Positions 1 through 5,305 of a stretch of DNA of 6,573 bases are shown here, one piece after another. Source of the DNA: Anaeroplasmataceae bacterium (GTDB lineage: Bacteria; Bacillota_I; Bacilli_A; Acholeplasmatales; Anaeroplasmataceae); contig JAHHSW010000048.1 in NCBI GenBank assembly GCA_020024985.1, forward strand, positions 1 through 6,573. The letters run 5' to 3'. A model generated the notes under the pieces. The model was not told the DNA's origin. It saw only the letters and a list, made by a program, of their open reading frames with translations, and did not search any database. The translations under genes were made by a program, and so were the position numbers. Numbering within the stretch: position 1 is the first letter of the stretch; each line of letters begins with the position of its first letter.

Positions 1-281
1 GTGTATGCTCAGTTGGTCTAGATATGATAATTATTCCTGGTGATACTACTCCAGAGGTAATTAGTGCCCTTATGGCTGATGAGGCTGCAATCGGTATGAT
101 AAATTCAAAGACAACGGCTGTTAGAGTAATTCCTGCCATAGGAAGAGCTGATGATGAGGGCTTAAATTTTGGTGGTCTATTAGGCTATGGACCAGTTATG
201 AGGATTTCAAAGGTTAAGCCAGATGTTTTCATTAATAGAGGTGGACAAATTCCAGCTCCATTAAATAGCCTTAAAAACTAA
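1..281 (+). CDS. UPF0210 (PFL/DUF711) family protein, 3' end only
   Basis: The frame is open from base 3 (GTA TGC TCA GTT GGT CTA GAT ATG), giving 92 residues before TAA. The real start lies outside the window, and the ATG at 24 is internal. The visible C-terminus carries the family's typical blocks: [13 protein letters not shown], then [19 protein letters not shown], then [11 protein letters not shown], and the terminal [17 protein letters not shown]. These match what I recall of the UPF0210/DUF711 family, which database annotation often calls 'PFL family protein' and which often follows a small ACT-domain gene in Bacillota. Its biochemical role is not established and I do not assign one. 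The gene is closed by a hairpin 10 bases downstream. Family membership is confident; function is unknown. Confidence 0.88.
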   Translation, partial: VCSVGLDMIIIPGDTTPEVISALMADEAAIGMINSKTTAVRVIPAIGRADDEGLNFGGLLGYGPVMRISKVKPDVFINRGGQIPAPLNSLKN

Positions 282-291
282 ATTTTCTAAT

Positions 292-326
292 AAAATGGGT
301 GAGTGTTATATTTACCCATTTTTATA
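292..326 (+). terminator. Intrinsic terminator of the UPF0210 gene
   Basis: A 9-bp stem, AAAATGGGT (292-300) with ACCCATTTT (314-322), encloses a 13-nt loop and runs into TTTTTAT. Part of the T-tract is also the stem's 3' arm, so it is a modest terminator. It lies 10 bases after the stop codon and separates this transcript from the next gene. Confidence 0.62.
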
Positions 327-357
327 TTTGTCTTAGTGGTAGTGATATAGATATTTC

Positions 358-386
358 TTGTAAATTGCAAAAAAATATATTATAAT
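358..386 (+). promoter_or_regulatory. Sigma-A-type promoter of the hexose-phosphate mutase gene
   Basis: TTGTAA (358-363) and a perfect TATAAT (381-386) are separated by 17 bp. The predicted start of transcription is near 393, giving a very short leader. The leader holds AAGGAG (400-405), six bases before the ATG at 412. No operator-like repeat is visible around it. Confidence 0.7.
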
Positions 387-411
387 TTAGATGTGAAAGA
401 AGGAGATTACA

Positions 412-2106
412 ATGGGATATTTAGAAAAAGTTAATTTATGGAAGAATAATGAACACTTAAATGCTGAATTACGCCAGGAGCTAGACAATATGTCTGATGA
501 TGAGCTTAAGGAAGCCTTCACAAACGATTTACAATTTGGTACTGCTGTTATAAGAGGAATTTTAGGCGTTGGTACAAATAGAATGAATATCTATCTTGTA
601 GAAAAGGCAACACTTGGTTTCGGTAGATATTTAAGGGGCTTATGCCCAGATGCTTTAGAAAGAGGTGTAGCTATTGCTCATGATAATAGACATAAGTCTG
701 TAGAATTTTCAAGAGTAGCTGCTGAGGTTCTTTCAACCTTAGGCTTTAAGGTATACCTTTCAGAGGCATTAAGACCTACTCCAGAGCTAAGCTTTGCAGT
801 AAGACATTATCATTGTATTGGTGGTATTATCGTTACAGCAAGCCATAATCCAAAGGAATATAATGGTTATAAGATTTATGATGAAACTGGCTGCCAGCTA
901 GTTCCTGATGATGCTGCTAAGGTAGTTGCTGAAATTAATAAGATTGATGATTATTTCAATATTGAGCATGATAAGAATCATGATTTAATTCAATATTATG
1001 GTGAGGATCTTGATAAGATTTATATTGAAAACTGTAAGTCAATTGTATTACGTCCAGAACAAAAGAAGAGCTTAAAGTTTGTTTATACTCCACTTCATGG
1101 TACTGGTCAGGTATTTGCACCACAGGTATTACAATCAGTTGGCTATGATGTTTATCCATTAGCATGTCAAATGACTAATGATCCAGATTTCTCTGGTGTT
1201 AAGAGCTCAAACCCTGAAAGCCCACTTGCTTATGATGAGGCAATTGATTTTGCTAAGAAGATTGGTGCTCAAATTGTATTATGTACAGACCCAGATGGAG
1301 ACCGTTTAGGTATCGCTGTTAAGCATAATGGTGAGTATAAGCTATTTACAGGTAACCAAAGTGGTACCTTAATTCTTGATTACATTCTACGTACTAGAAA
1401 GGAATTAGGAACATTACCTAAGGATGGCTATGTATTTACTACTAACGTTTCATCTTTACTTCCTCAGGTTATCGCTAAAAAGTATGGTATGAAGGTTGAA
1501 ATCACTCTAACAGGATTTAAGTTTATTGGTGAGAAGGCTCGTATCCTTGAAACTACAGGTAAGGGTACATACGTATTTGGCTTTGAGGAGTCATATGGCT
1601 GCCTAGTTAAGGATTTCGTTCGTGATAAGGATTCAATCCAAGCAATTTTAATGCTTTGTGAGGCTGCAGAATACTATAATAATAAGGGTATGGATTTAGT
1701 TGAGGCCTTAAATGCTATCTATGATGAGTATGGATACTATTATGAGACAATCAATCAAATTGAGCTTGCTTCACTAGATGGTCTAGCTAAGATTCAAAGA
1801 ATCATGGATTTCTTTAGAACTACAGATATAGCTATTAAGGGCTTTAAGATTCTAGAGAAGGATGATGTTAAGCTTGGAATCAAGACTGATTATGAAAATG
1901 ATAAGAAGCATAAGATTAATCTTCCATCATCTAATGTTATTAAGTATTATTTAAATGATGATAACTGGTTTGTTTTACGTCCATCAGGAACTGAGCCAAA
2001 GCTAAAGGTTTACTATGGCGTTAAGGGCAAGGATGATAAGGACGCAACAGCTAAGCTTAAGGATTTACAGGCTAAGGTATTAGAAATCATAAATCTAATT
2101 AAGTAA
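412..2106 (+). CDS. pgcA: Alpha-D-phosphohexomutase (phosphoglucomutase, PgcA type)
   Basis: This enzyme interconverts glucose 1-phosphate and glucose 6-phosphate (possibly also mannose phosphates) through a phosphoserine, linking glycolysis to UDP-glucose and cell-envelope or glycolipid precursors. It is cytosolic. At 564 residues it has the usual length for the PgcA branch (about 580). All four active-site elements are present: the phosphoserine loop TASHNP (142-147, Ser144), the Mg-binding loop DPDGDR (293-298), the sugar-binding loop GFEESYG (390-396) and the C-terminal phosphate-binding loop RPSGTEPK (523-530). TPLHGTG (226-232) and TLTGFKFIGEK (365-375) also fit. The N-terminal active-site segment reads FGTAVIRG (42-49) where relatives usually have FGTGGMRG or FGTAGLRG; the Arg (Arg48) is kept. 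The start is fixed by AAGGAG six bases upstream. The gene has its own promoter and terminator, so it is probably monocistronic. Enzyme class is very secure; glucose versus mannose preference is not decided by sequence. Confidence 0.93.
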   Translation: MGYLEKVNLWKNNEHLNAELRQELDNMSDDELKEAFTNDLQFGTAVIRGILGVGTNRMNIYLVEKATLGFGRYLRGLCPDALERGVAIAHDNRHKSVEFSRVAAEVLSTLGFKVYLSEALRPTPELSFAVRHYHCIGGIIVTASHNPKEYNGYKIYDETGCQLVPDDAAKVVAEINKIDDYFNIEHDKNHDLIQYYGEDLDKIYIENCKSIVLRPEQKKSLKFVYTPLHGTGQVFAPQVLQSVGYDVYPLACQMTNDPDFSGVKSSNPESPLAYDEAIDFAKKIGAQIVLCTDPDGDRLGIAVKHNGEYKLFTGNQSGTLILDYILRTRKELGTLPKDGYVFTTNVSSLLPQVIAKKYGMKVEITLTGFKFIGEKARILETTGKGTYVFGFEESYGCLVKDFVRDKDSIQAILMLCEAAEYYNNKGMDLVEALNAIYDEYGYYYETINQIELASLDGLAKIQRIMDFFRTTDIAIKGFKILEKDDVKLGIKTDYENDKKHKINLPSSNVIKYYLNDDNWFVLRPSGTEPKLKVYYGVKGKDDKDATAKLKDLQAKVLEIINLIK

Positions 2107-2128
2107 TTTAAAAAATAAAATATAACTT

Positions 2129-2160
2129 TAGGAGCTTACGTAATGTAAGCTCCTATTTTC
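2129..2160 (+). terminator. Strong intrinsic terminator after pgcA
   Basis: A perfect 11-bp stem, TAGGAGCTTAC (2129-2139) and GTAAGCTCCTA (2145-2155), has a 5-nt loop GTAAT and is followed by TTTTC and further T-rich sequence. It begins 23 bases after the stop codon. Confidence 0.9.
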
Positions 2161-2203
2161 TCCCTATTTTAGGCAGATAATTAGGTGAAAATTGGTTAAA
2201 TAT

Positions 2204-2232
2204 TTGAAAATCATAATTAATTATGATATCAT
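2204..2232 (+). promoter_or_regulatory. Sigma-A-type promoter of the ppa-ychF operon
   Basis: TTGAAA (2204-2209) and TATCAT (2227-2232) are 17 bp apart; each matches the consensus hexamer at five of six positions. The predicted transcription start is near 2239, so the leader is only about 15 nt and the Shine-Dalgarno AGAGGTG (2238-2244) lies at its very 5' end. The spacer is filled by a perfect palindrome, listed separately. Confidence 0.75.
2210..2227. promoter_or_regulatory. Perfect 18-bp palindrome inside the ppa promoter, candidate operator
   Basis: ATCATAATTAATTATGAT is its own exact reverse complement and occupies the space between the -35 and -10 hexamers, sharing only the first base of the -10. 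A second overlapping palindrome, ATGATATCAT (2223-2232), covers the -10 itself. A dimeric repressor bound here would exclude RNA polymerase. The region is very AT-rich, so a chance palindrome or a DNA-shape effect is possible. No regulator gene is adjacent. Confidence 0.4.
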
Positions 2233-2252
2233 AACAAAGAGGTGAATTATAG

Positions 2253-2783
2253 ATGAATATTTGGCACGATATAGATAACGATAGAATTACTAGAGATGCA
2301 TTCATTGCTTGTATTGAGATACCTAAGGGAAGTAAGAAAAAATATGAGCTTGATAAGGAAACTGGTATGATTATTCTTGATAGAATTCTTTATACCTCAA
2401 CTCACTATCCAGCAAACTATGGCTTTATTCCAAGAACCTATTCTAAGGATAAGGACCCATTAGATGTATTAGTATTATGCAATGAATCATTTGATCCATT
2501 AACACTAGTTCGTTGTAAGCCTATTGGTGTTGTTAAAATGATAGATGATGAGATGAGTGATGAGAAAATCATTGCCGTTTGTGTAGATGATCCATCAATG
2601 AATGGATATAATGATATTTCAGAGCTTCCAGAGCACCTATTTGAGGAAATTAAGCATTTCTTCACTGTATATAAGACACTTGAAAACAAATTTACAGTTG
2701 TTCAAGAGGTTTGTGGTGTTGAAGAGGCTAAGAATATTATTACTGAATCACTTGATGCATATCAAGAAATGTTTAGAAATTAA
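2253..2783 (+). CDS. ppa: Inorganic pyrophosphatase, family I (soluble)
   Basis: Hydrolyses pyrophosphate to two phosphates in the cytosol, pulling nucleic-acid, aminoacyl-tRNA and nucleotide-sugar synthesis forward, including the UDP-glucose step beyond the mutase encoded upstream. The 176-residue length equals the bacterial family I norm. The signature D-x-D-P-x-D is at 66-71 (DKDPLD). Aligned by eye to the E. coli enzyme, every active-site residue has a counterpart: Glu22, Lys30, Glu32, Arg44, Tyr52, Tyr56, Asp66, Asp68, Asp71, Asp98, Asp103, Lys105, Tyr140 and Lys141. The start follows AGAGGTG by eight bases. The stop TAA overlaps the Shine-Dalgarno of ychF, with an 11-base gap, so the two genes are probably co-transcribed and translationally coupled. 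Many Bacillota use the unrelated manganese family II enzyme instead; this organism has family I. Confidence 0.95.
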   Translation: MNIWHDIDNDRITRDAFIACIEIPKGSKKKYELDKETGMIILDRILYTSTHYPANYGFIPRTYSKDKDPLDVLVLCNESFDPLTLVRCKPIGVVKMIDDEMSDEKIIAVCVDDPSMNGYNDISELPEHLFEEIKHFFTVYKTLENKFTVVQEVCGVEEAKNIITESLDAYQEMFRN

Positions 2784-2794
2784 GGAGATGTATT

Positions 2795-3895
2795 ATGGCA
2801 TTAACAGCTGGTATAGTAGGCTTACCTAACGTAGGTAAATCTACATTATTTAACGCAATAACTAAGGCCGGTGCCTTAGCTGCTAATTACCCATTTGCGA
2901 CTATTGAGCCAAATGTTGGTATGGTAGAGGTTCCTGATGAGCGCCTTTGGGTATTATCTGAAATGTATAACCCTAAGAAGACTACACCTGCAGTATGTGA
3001 GTTCACAGATATCGCTGGTTTAGTTAAGGGTGCATCAAAGGGTGAAGGCTTAGGAAACCAATTTTTAGGTAATATCCGTAATTGTGATGCAATCCTAGAG
3101 GTAGTTAGATGCTTTGAGGATCCAAATGTAACCCATGTAGAGGGTGGAGTTGATCCAATTAGAGATGCAGATATCATTAATCTAGAGCTAATTTTTGCAG
3201 ACCTAGATACAATAGAAAAGAGAATTCCTAAGATTGAGAAGAAGGCTCAATCTAAGGTTGACGATGCTCCATTTGAGTATGCTCTTATGAAGAAGCTTCA
3301 GGAGGCCTTAATGAATGAGACACCAATTCGTTCATTAGAGCTAGATGAGCAGGAAATGAAGTATGTAAACACCTATGGCTTTTTAACTGCTAAGCCATTT
3401 ATGCTTATCGCTAATGTAGCAGAGGATTATATTGCTAATCCAGATGACTGTGAGCTTTATTTAAAGCTTAAGGATTATGCAGCTAAGACTAATTCTAAGT
3501 GCATCGCTATTTCAGCAGAGATTGAATCTGAGCTTGCTGTTTTAGAGGACGATGAAAAGGAAATGTTCTTAGCTGATTACGGTGTAAAGGAGCCAGGCCT
3601 AAATAAGCTTGTTAGAGCAACCTATGATTTATTAGGATATGCAACCTACTTTACAACTGGACCTGATGAATGCCGTGCTTGGACATTTAAAAAGGGTATG
3701 CTTGCTCCACAGTGCGCAGGTATTATCCATAGTGATTTTGAACGAGGCTTCATTCGTGCAGAAACAGTTGCCTACAATGATTTAATTAGCTGTGGCAGCA
3801 TGCTAAAGGCAAGAGAGGCAGGACTTGTTCGTCAAGAGGGTAAGGACTACGCTGTTCAGGATGGCGACGTTCTATTATTTAAATTTAATGTTTAG
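2795..3895 (+). CDS. ychF: Redox-regulated ATPase YchF (OLA1 family)
   Basis: A ribosome-associated P-loop protein of the Obg superfamily that prefers ATP to GTP and is linked to translation and stress responses. Its 366 residues match the family length. Visible in order: P-loop GLPNVGKST (9-17), switch/G3 DIAGLV (72-77) followed by KGASKGEGLGNQFLGNIR typical of YchF, an insertion predicted helical (about 130-200), and NVAE (207-210) at the G4 position. NVAE replaces the GTP-specifying NKxD and explains the ATP preference. The C-terminal TGS domain occupies about 281-364, with HSDFERGFIRAE (312-323) and a GDVLLFKFNV end. The Shine-Dalgarno AAGGAG (2782-2787) overlaps the ppa stop and sits seven bases before the ATG. 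It is the last gene of its operon; a terminator begins nine bases after the stop. Confidence 0.96.
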   Translation: MALTAGIVGLPNVGKSTLFNAITKAGALAANYPFATIEPNVGMVEVPDERLWVLSEMYNPKKTTPAVCEFTDIAGLVKGASKGEGLGNQFLGNIRNCDAILEVVRCFEDPNVTHVEGGVDPIRDADIINLELIFADLDTIEKRIPKIEKKAQSKVDDAPFEYALMKKLQEALMNETPIRSLELDEQEMKYVNTYGFLTAKPFMLIANVAEDYIANPDDCELYLKLKDYAAKTNSKCIAISAEIESELAVLEDDEKEMFLADYGVKEPGLNKLVRATYDLLGYATYFTTGPDECRAWTFKKGMLAPQCAGIIHSDFERGFIRAETVAYNDLISCGSMLKAREAGLVRQEGKDYAVQDGDVLLFKFNV

Positions 3896-3904
3896 GATGA
3901 TTTT

Positions 3905-3938
3905 GGAGATGTAGAAATATATCTCCTTTTACTTTTTT
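3905..3938 (+). terminator. Intrinsic terminator of the ppa-ychF operon, GAAA tetraloop
   Basis: A 9-bp stem, GGAGATGTA (3905-3913) with TATATCTCC (3918-3926) including one G-T wobble, is closed by a GAAA tetraloop and followed by TTTTACTTTTTT (3927-3938). The insertion sequence starts two bases after this T-tract, so the operon's termination is intact and read-through into the IS should be low. Confidence 0.88.
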
Positions 3939-3940
3939 AT

Positions 3941-3966
3941 ATGTTCTTTTCAAGATAAGTACTGAT
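3941..3966 (+). repeat. Left terminal inverted repeat (IRL)
   Basis: Twenty-six bases beginning ATGTTCTTTTCAAGAT are an exact reverse complement of 5187-5212. The match stops at 3967/5186 on the inside and at 3940/5213 on the outside, so these are the best-supported element boundaries. Confidence 0.95.
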
Positions 3967-3976
3967 GAGACTACTA

Positions 3977-3992
3977 ATCTTGAAAGGAATAT
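3977..3992 (+). repeat. Internal inverted copy of the terminal repeat, forming a hairpin with IRL
   Basis: ATCTTGAAAGGAATAT matches the outer 16 bases of the right repeat (ATCTTGAAAAGAACAT) at 14 of 16 positions, so it can pair with IRL 3941-3956 across a 20-nt loop. Both differences (G at 3986, T at 3990) give G-T wobbles in the plus strand, leaving a 16-bp stem. An inner AGTA/TACT pair (3958-3961, 3972-3975) extends it. The copy reaches the TG of the extended -10, so transposase binding here could repress its own promoter. Confidence 0.7.
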
Positions 3993-4000
3993 GATATAAT
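3992..4000 (+). promoter_or_regulatory. Extended -10 promoter of the transposase gene
   Basis: TGATATAAT is a TGn extension plus a perfect TATAAT (3995-4000). At 17-bp spacing the -35 region is only TACTAA (3972-3977), so the promoter relies on the extended -10. The predicted transcription start is about 4006-4007, exactly the first base of repeat arm A in the leader. Confidence 0.6.
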
Positions 4001-4006
4001 TCTAAT

Positions 4007-4114
4007 GCCAAATCAAACTACATACGTACAGAACAATCATTCTTTGAGGATGGTATTTTTAACCAACCAGTTTTATAGTTTGATTTGGCGATTATTCTGT
4101 ACAAAACTGGTTGG
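4007..4114 (+). other. Transposase mRNA leader with three interleaved inverted-repeat pairs (A-B-C-A'-B'-C')
   Basis: Arm A is GCCAAATCAAACTA (4007-4020), paired by TAGTTTGATTTGGC (4076-4089), 14 of 14. Arm B is GTACAGAACAATC (4026-4038), paired by GATTATTCTGTAC (4090-4102), 12 of 13 with a C/A mismatch at 4034/4094. Arm C is CCAACCAGTTTT (4063-4074), paired by AAAACTGGTTGG (4103-4114), 12 of 12. The primed arms are contiguous with no spacers and in the same order as their partners. The three helices therefore cross one another instead of nesting: either a multiple pseudoknot or alternative folds. C' overlaps the candidate TTG start, and the block ends just before the AAGG at 4117. I know of no named RNA family with this layout; it could be a regulatory leader or an independent IS-encoded RNA. 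Confidence 0.75.
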
Positions 4115-5184
4115 CTAAGGATATCATTTTTTGTTTTATAAATTATGAGGACCTTAAACAACTAGTTGATTCATTATTTGTTGATGAAATTAACATCTTG
4201 AAATCCTTACTTCCAGCAAATGAAGAGCCTAACTCAATTAACAAATTAATTGAAAGAAATCGTGGAACATTATGCCCGAACTGTGGTTCAACTAATATTG
4301 TTAAAAATGGATTCAAGAATGGTAGAGAAAAATTTAAGTGTAAAGATTGTAATAAGTATTTCTCATTAAATACTAATTCAATACTATTCAAAACAAATAA
4401 AAACTATTCTTCATGGATTAACTTCATTCATTGTGAATTATTGGTTTTAACCCTAAATGAAGAAAGTTATGAATGTGGAATATCTCAAACTACAGCTTTC
4501 TCTTGGAGGCACAAATTATATCATTCCATATCAGAGGTGAGCAAAAATGTCCGATTAAATGGGGAAATTTATATTGATGGAAAGTTTACATCTATCAATT
4601 TAAAGGGAACCAAACCTGAAAACATGCCTAGATATTCTAAAAAAAGAACATCTTCCACATATAGAGGTATCTCTCATCATAAGGTATGTATTTTATGTGC
4701 CATAGATGAGTATGATAACCTAGTGATTAGAGTAGCAGGAACAGGTAGAGAAAATTCAATTATGATGGAAAACTTCTTACAATATGTGGAAACTCCAACA
4801 AGAATAATATGTGATGATGCCCATTCACTAGTGACATTCGCTAAAAAGTTTGAAAATATTGAAATAGAAACTATCAAATTTGGAACGTATAAATCTTATA
4901 ATGGATATTCTTTATCAGAGATAAATAAAATCCACGCAGAAATAGATACTGATTTGAAATGTCGTAATGGAGTATCATTAAGACATCTCCAAGGTTATCT
5001 TGATATATATTGGTTTAAGAAGATGTTAACTTATACTGTTGTATATCAAGATAGATCAAAACAGCTATTCAATAAAGCTCCATCCCAATATACTAAGATG
5101 TATATTAAGGATATATTTTTAAAGTCTATGCCGTTTAATCTAAAAGCGGTATATGCTGATTTCAAAGATAAGCTAAATAACTAA
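4111..5184 (+). CDS. IS1595-family-like transposase (zinc ribbon, ISXO2-type DDE domain)
   Basis: Catalyses movement of the surrounding element by acting on its inverted repeats. With TTG (4111) as residue 1 it has 357 residues: a zinc ribbon CPNC...CKDC (Cys55, Cys58, Cys77, Cys80), a helix-turn-helix-like stretch (about 113-137, containing GISQTTAFSWR), and an RNase-H-fold catalytic domain. The candidate acidic residues are Asp156 (YIDG) and Asp235/236 (ICDDAH); Asn272 and His275 lie in INKIHAEI, followed by GVSLRHLQGYLDIYWF (287-302), the family-typical ending. This suggests the DDN variant of IS1595 rather than DDE. The start is uncertain. No in-frame ATG lies upstream of the zinc ribbon, and TTG 4111 has no Shine-Dalgarno and lies inside repeat arm C'. 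AAGG (4117-4120) would instead suit the ATT at 4126, giving 352 residues. The reading frame is intact to TAA. Family call is good, start call weak. Confidence 0.85.
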   Translation: MAKDIIFCFINYEDLKQLVDSLFVDEINILKSLLPANEEPNSINKLIERNRGTLCPNCGSTNIVKNGFKNGREKFKCKDCNKYFSLNTNSILFKTNKNYSSWINFIHCELLVLTLNEESYECGISQTTAFSWRHKLYHSISEVSKNVRLNGEIYIDGKFTSINLKGTKPENMPRYSKKRTSSTYRGISHHKVCILCAIDEYDNLVIRVAGTGRENSIMMENFLQYVETPTRIICDDAHSLVTFAKKFENIEIETIKFGTYKSYNGYSLSEINKIHAEIDTDLKCRNGVSLRHLQGYLDIYWFKKMLTYTVVYQDRSKQLFNKAPSQYTKMYIKDIFLKSMPFNLKAVYADFKDKLNN

Positions 5185-5186
5185 TT

Positions 5187-5212
5187 ATCAGTACTTATCT
5201 TGAAAAGAACAT
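5187..5212 (-). repeat. Right terminal inverted repeat (IRR)
   Basis: Exact reverse complement of 3941-3966, ending ...GAAAAGAACAT. It begins two bases after the transposase stop codon, so there is virtually no non-coding sequence at this end, in contrast to about 140 bases inside the left repeat. Confidence 0.95.
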
Positions 5213-5271
5213 TATTATTAAAAAATTATAGCTTTATCCTATCTTGTATTTTTTTTAGCACAATTTGAAAG

Positions 5272-5299
5272 AAAAGCCAAACTTATTAGGTTTGGCTTT
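5272..5299 (-). terminator. Intrinsic terminator of the minus-strand tag-EFR1 operon
   Basis: AAAGCCAAAC (5273-5282) pairs with GTTTGGCTTT (5290-5299), and a T-G and a T-A pair further close the loop. Read on the minus strand the hairpin is followed by TTTTCTTTC, a good T-tract, seven bases after the stop codon. On the plus strand it is followed only by AATAAAC, so it would stop rightward transcripts from the IS poorly. Confidence 0.82.
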
Positions 5300-5305
5300 A
5301 ATAAA

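Larger units (their letters stand above)
3941..5212 (+). mobile_element. Complete insertion sequence, IS1595/ISXO2-like
   Basis: A 1272-bp unit is bounded by perfect 26-bp inverted repeats (3941-3966 and 5187-5212) and contains a single full-length transposase gene whose TAA ends two bases before the right repeat. The transposase has the zinc ribbon, helix-turn-helix and ISXO2-type DDE/N layout of the IS1595 family. The 8-bp direct repeat expected for that family is not visible: the left flank is TTTTTTAT and the right flank is TATTATTA; only TAT is shared. Perfect ends and an intact gene suggest a recent, possibly active copy. The transposase mostly uses AAA for lysine, unlike the AAG-rich neighbours, consistent with foreign origin. 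The non-coding 140-170 bases at the left end hold the promoter and the interleaved repeats described below. Confidence 0.88.

Noticed and set aside
3962..3985. CTGATGAG followed by GAAA, resembling a hammerhead ribozyme core
   Set aside because: No convincing stem II joins the two boxes, the GAAA is used in the longer hairpin with TTTC of IRL, no proper stem I or cleavage triplet is arranged around it, and the first half (CTGAT) is simply part of the terminal repeat.
3980..4000. TTGAAA (3980-3985) as a -35 for TATAAT (3995-4000)
   Set aside because: The spacing is only 9 bp, far too short; the promoter is better explained as an extended -10 type.
3944..4052. Similarity of TTCTTTGAGGAT (4041-4052) in the B-C gap to the terminal repeat TTCTTTTCAAGAT (a guide-like match)
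   Set aside because: The match needs a gap and several mismatches and is mostly T-rich; too weak to claim recognition of the element's own ends.
4145..4165. ATG at 4145 as the transposase start
   Set aside because: It is in another frame and stops after six codons (TAG); it would need a frameshift for which there is no slippery sequence.
3941..5212. IS110-type bridge RNA or IS200/IS605-type single-strand element
   Set aside because: The transposase has the zinc ribbon and ISXO2-like RNase-H layout and the element has long perfect terminal inverted repeats; no DEDD or HUH motif is present. The leader may still encode a functional RNA, but not by analogy with these families.
5213..5271. A terminator for the transposase in the T-rich stretch (eight T's at 5249-5256)
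   Set aside because: No stable hairpin precedes the T-run; only a 4-bp ATAG/CTAT pair was found.
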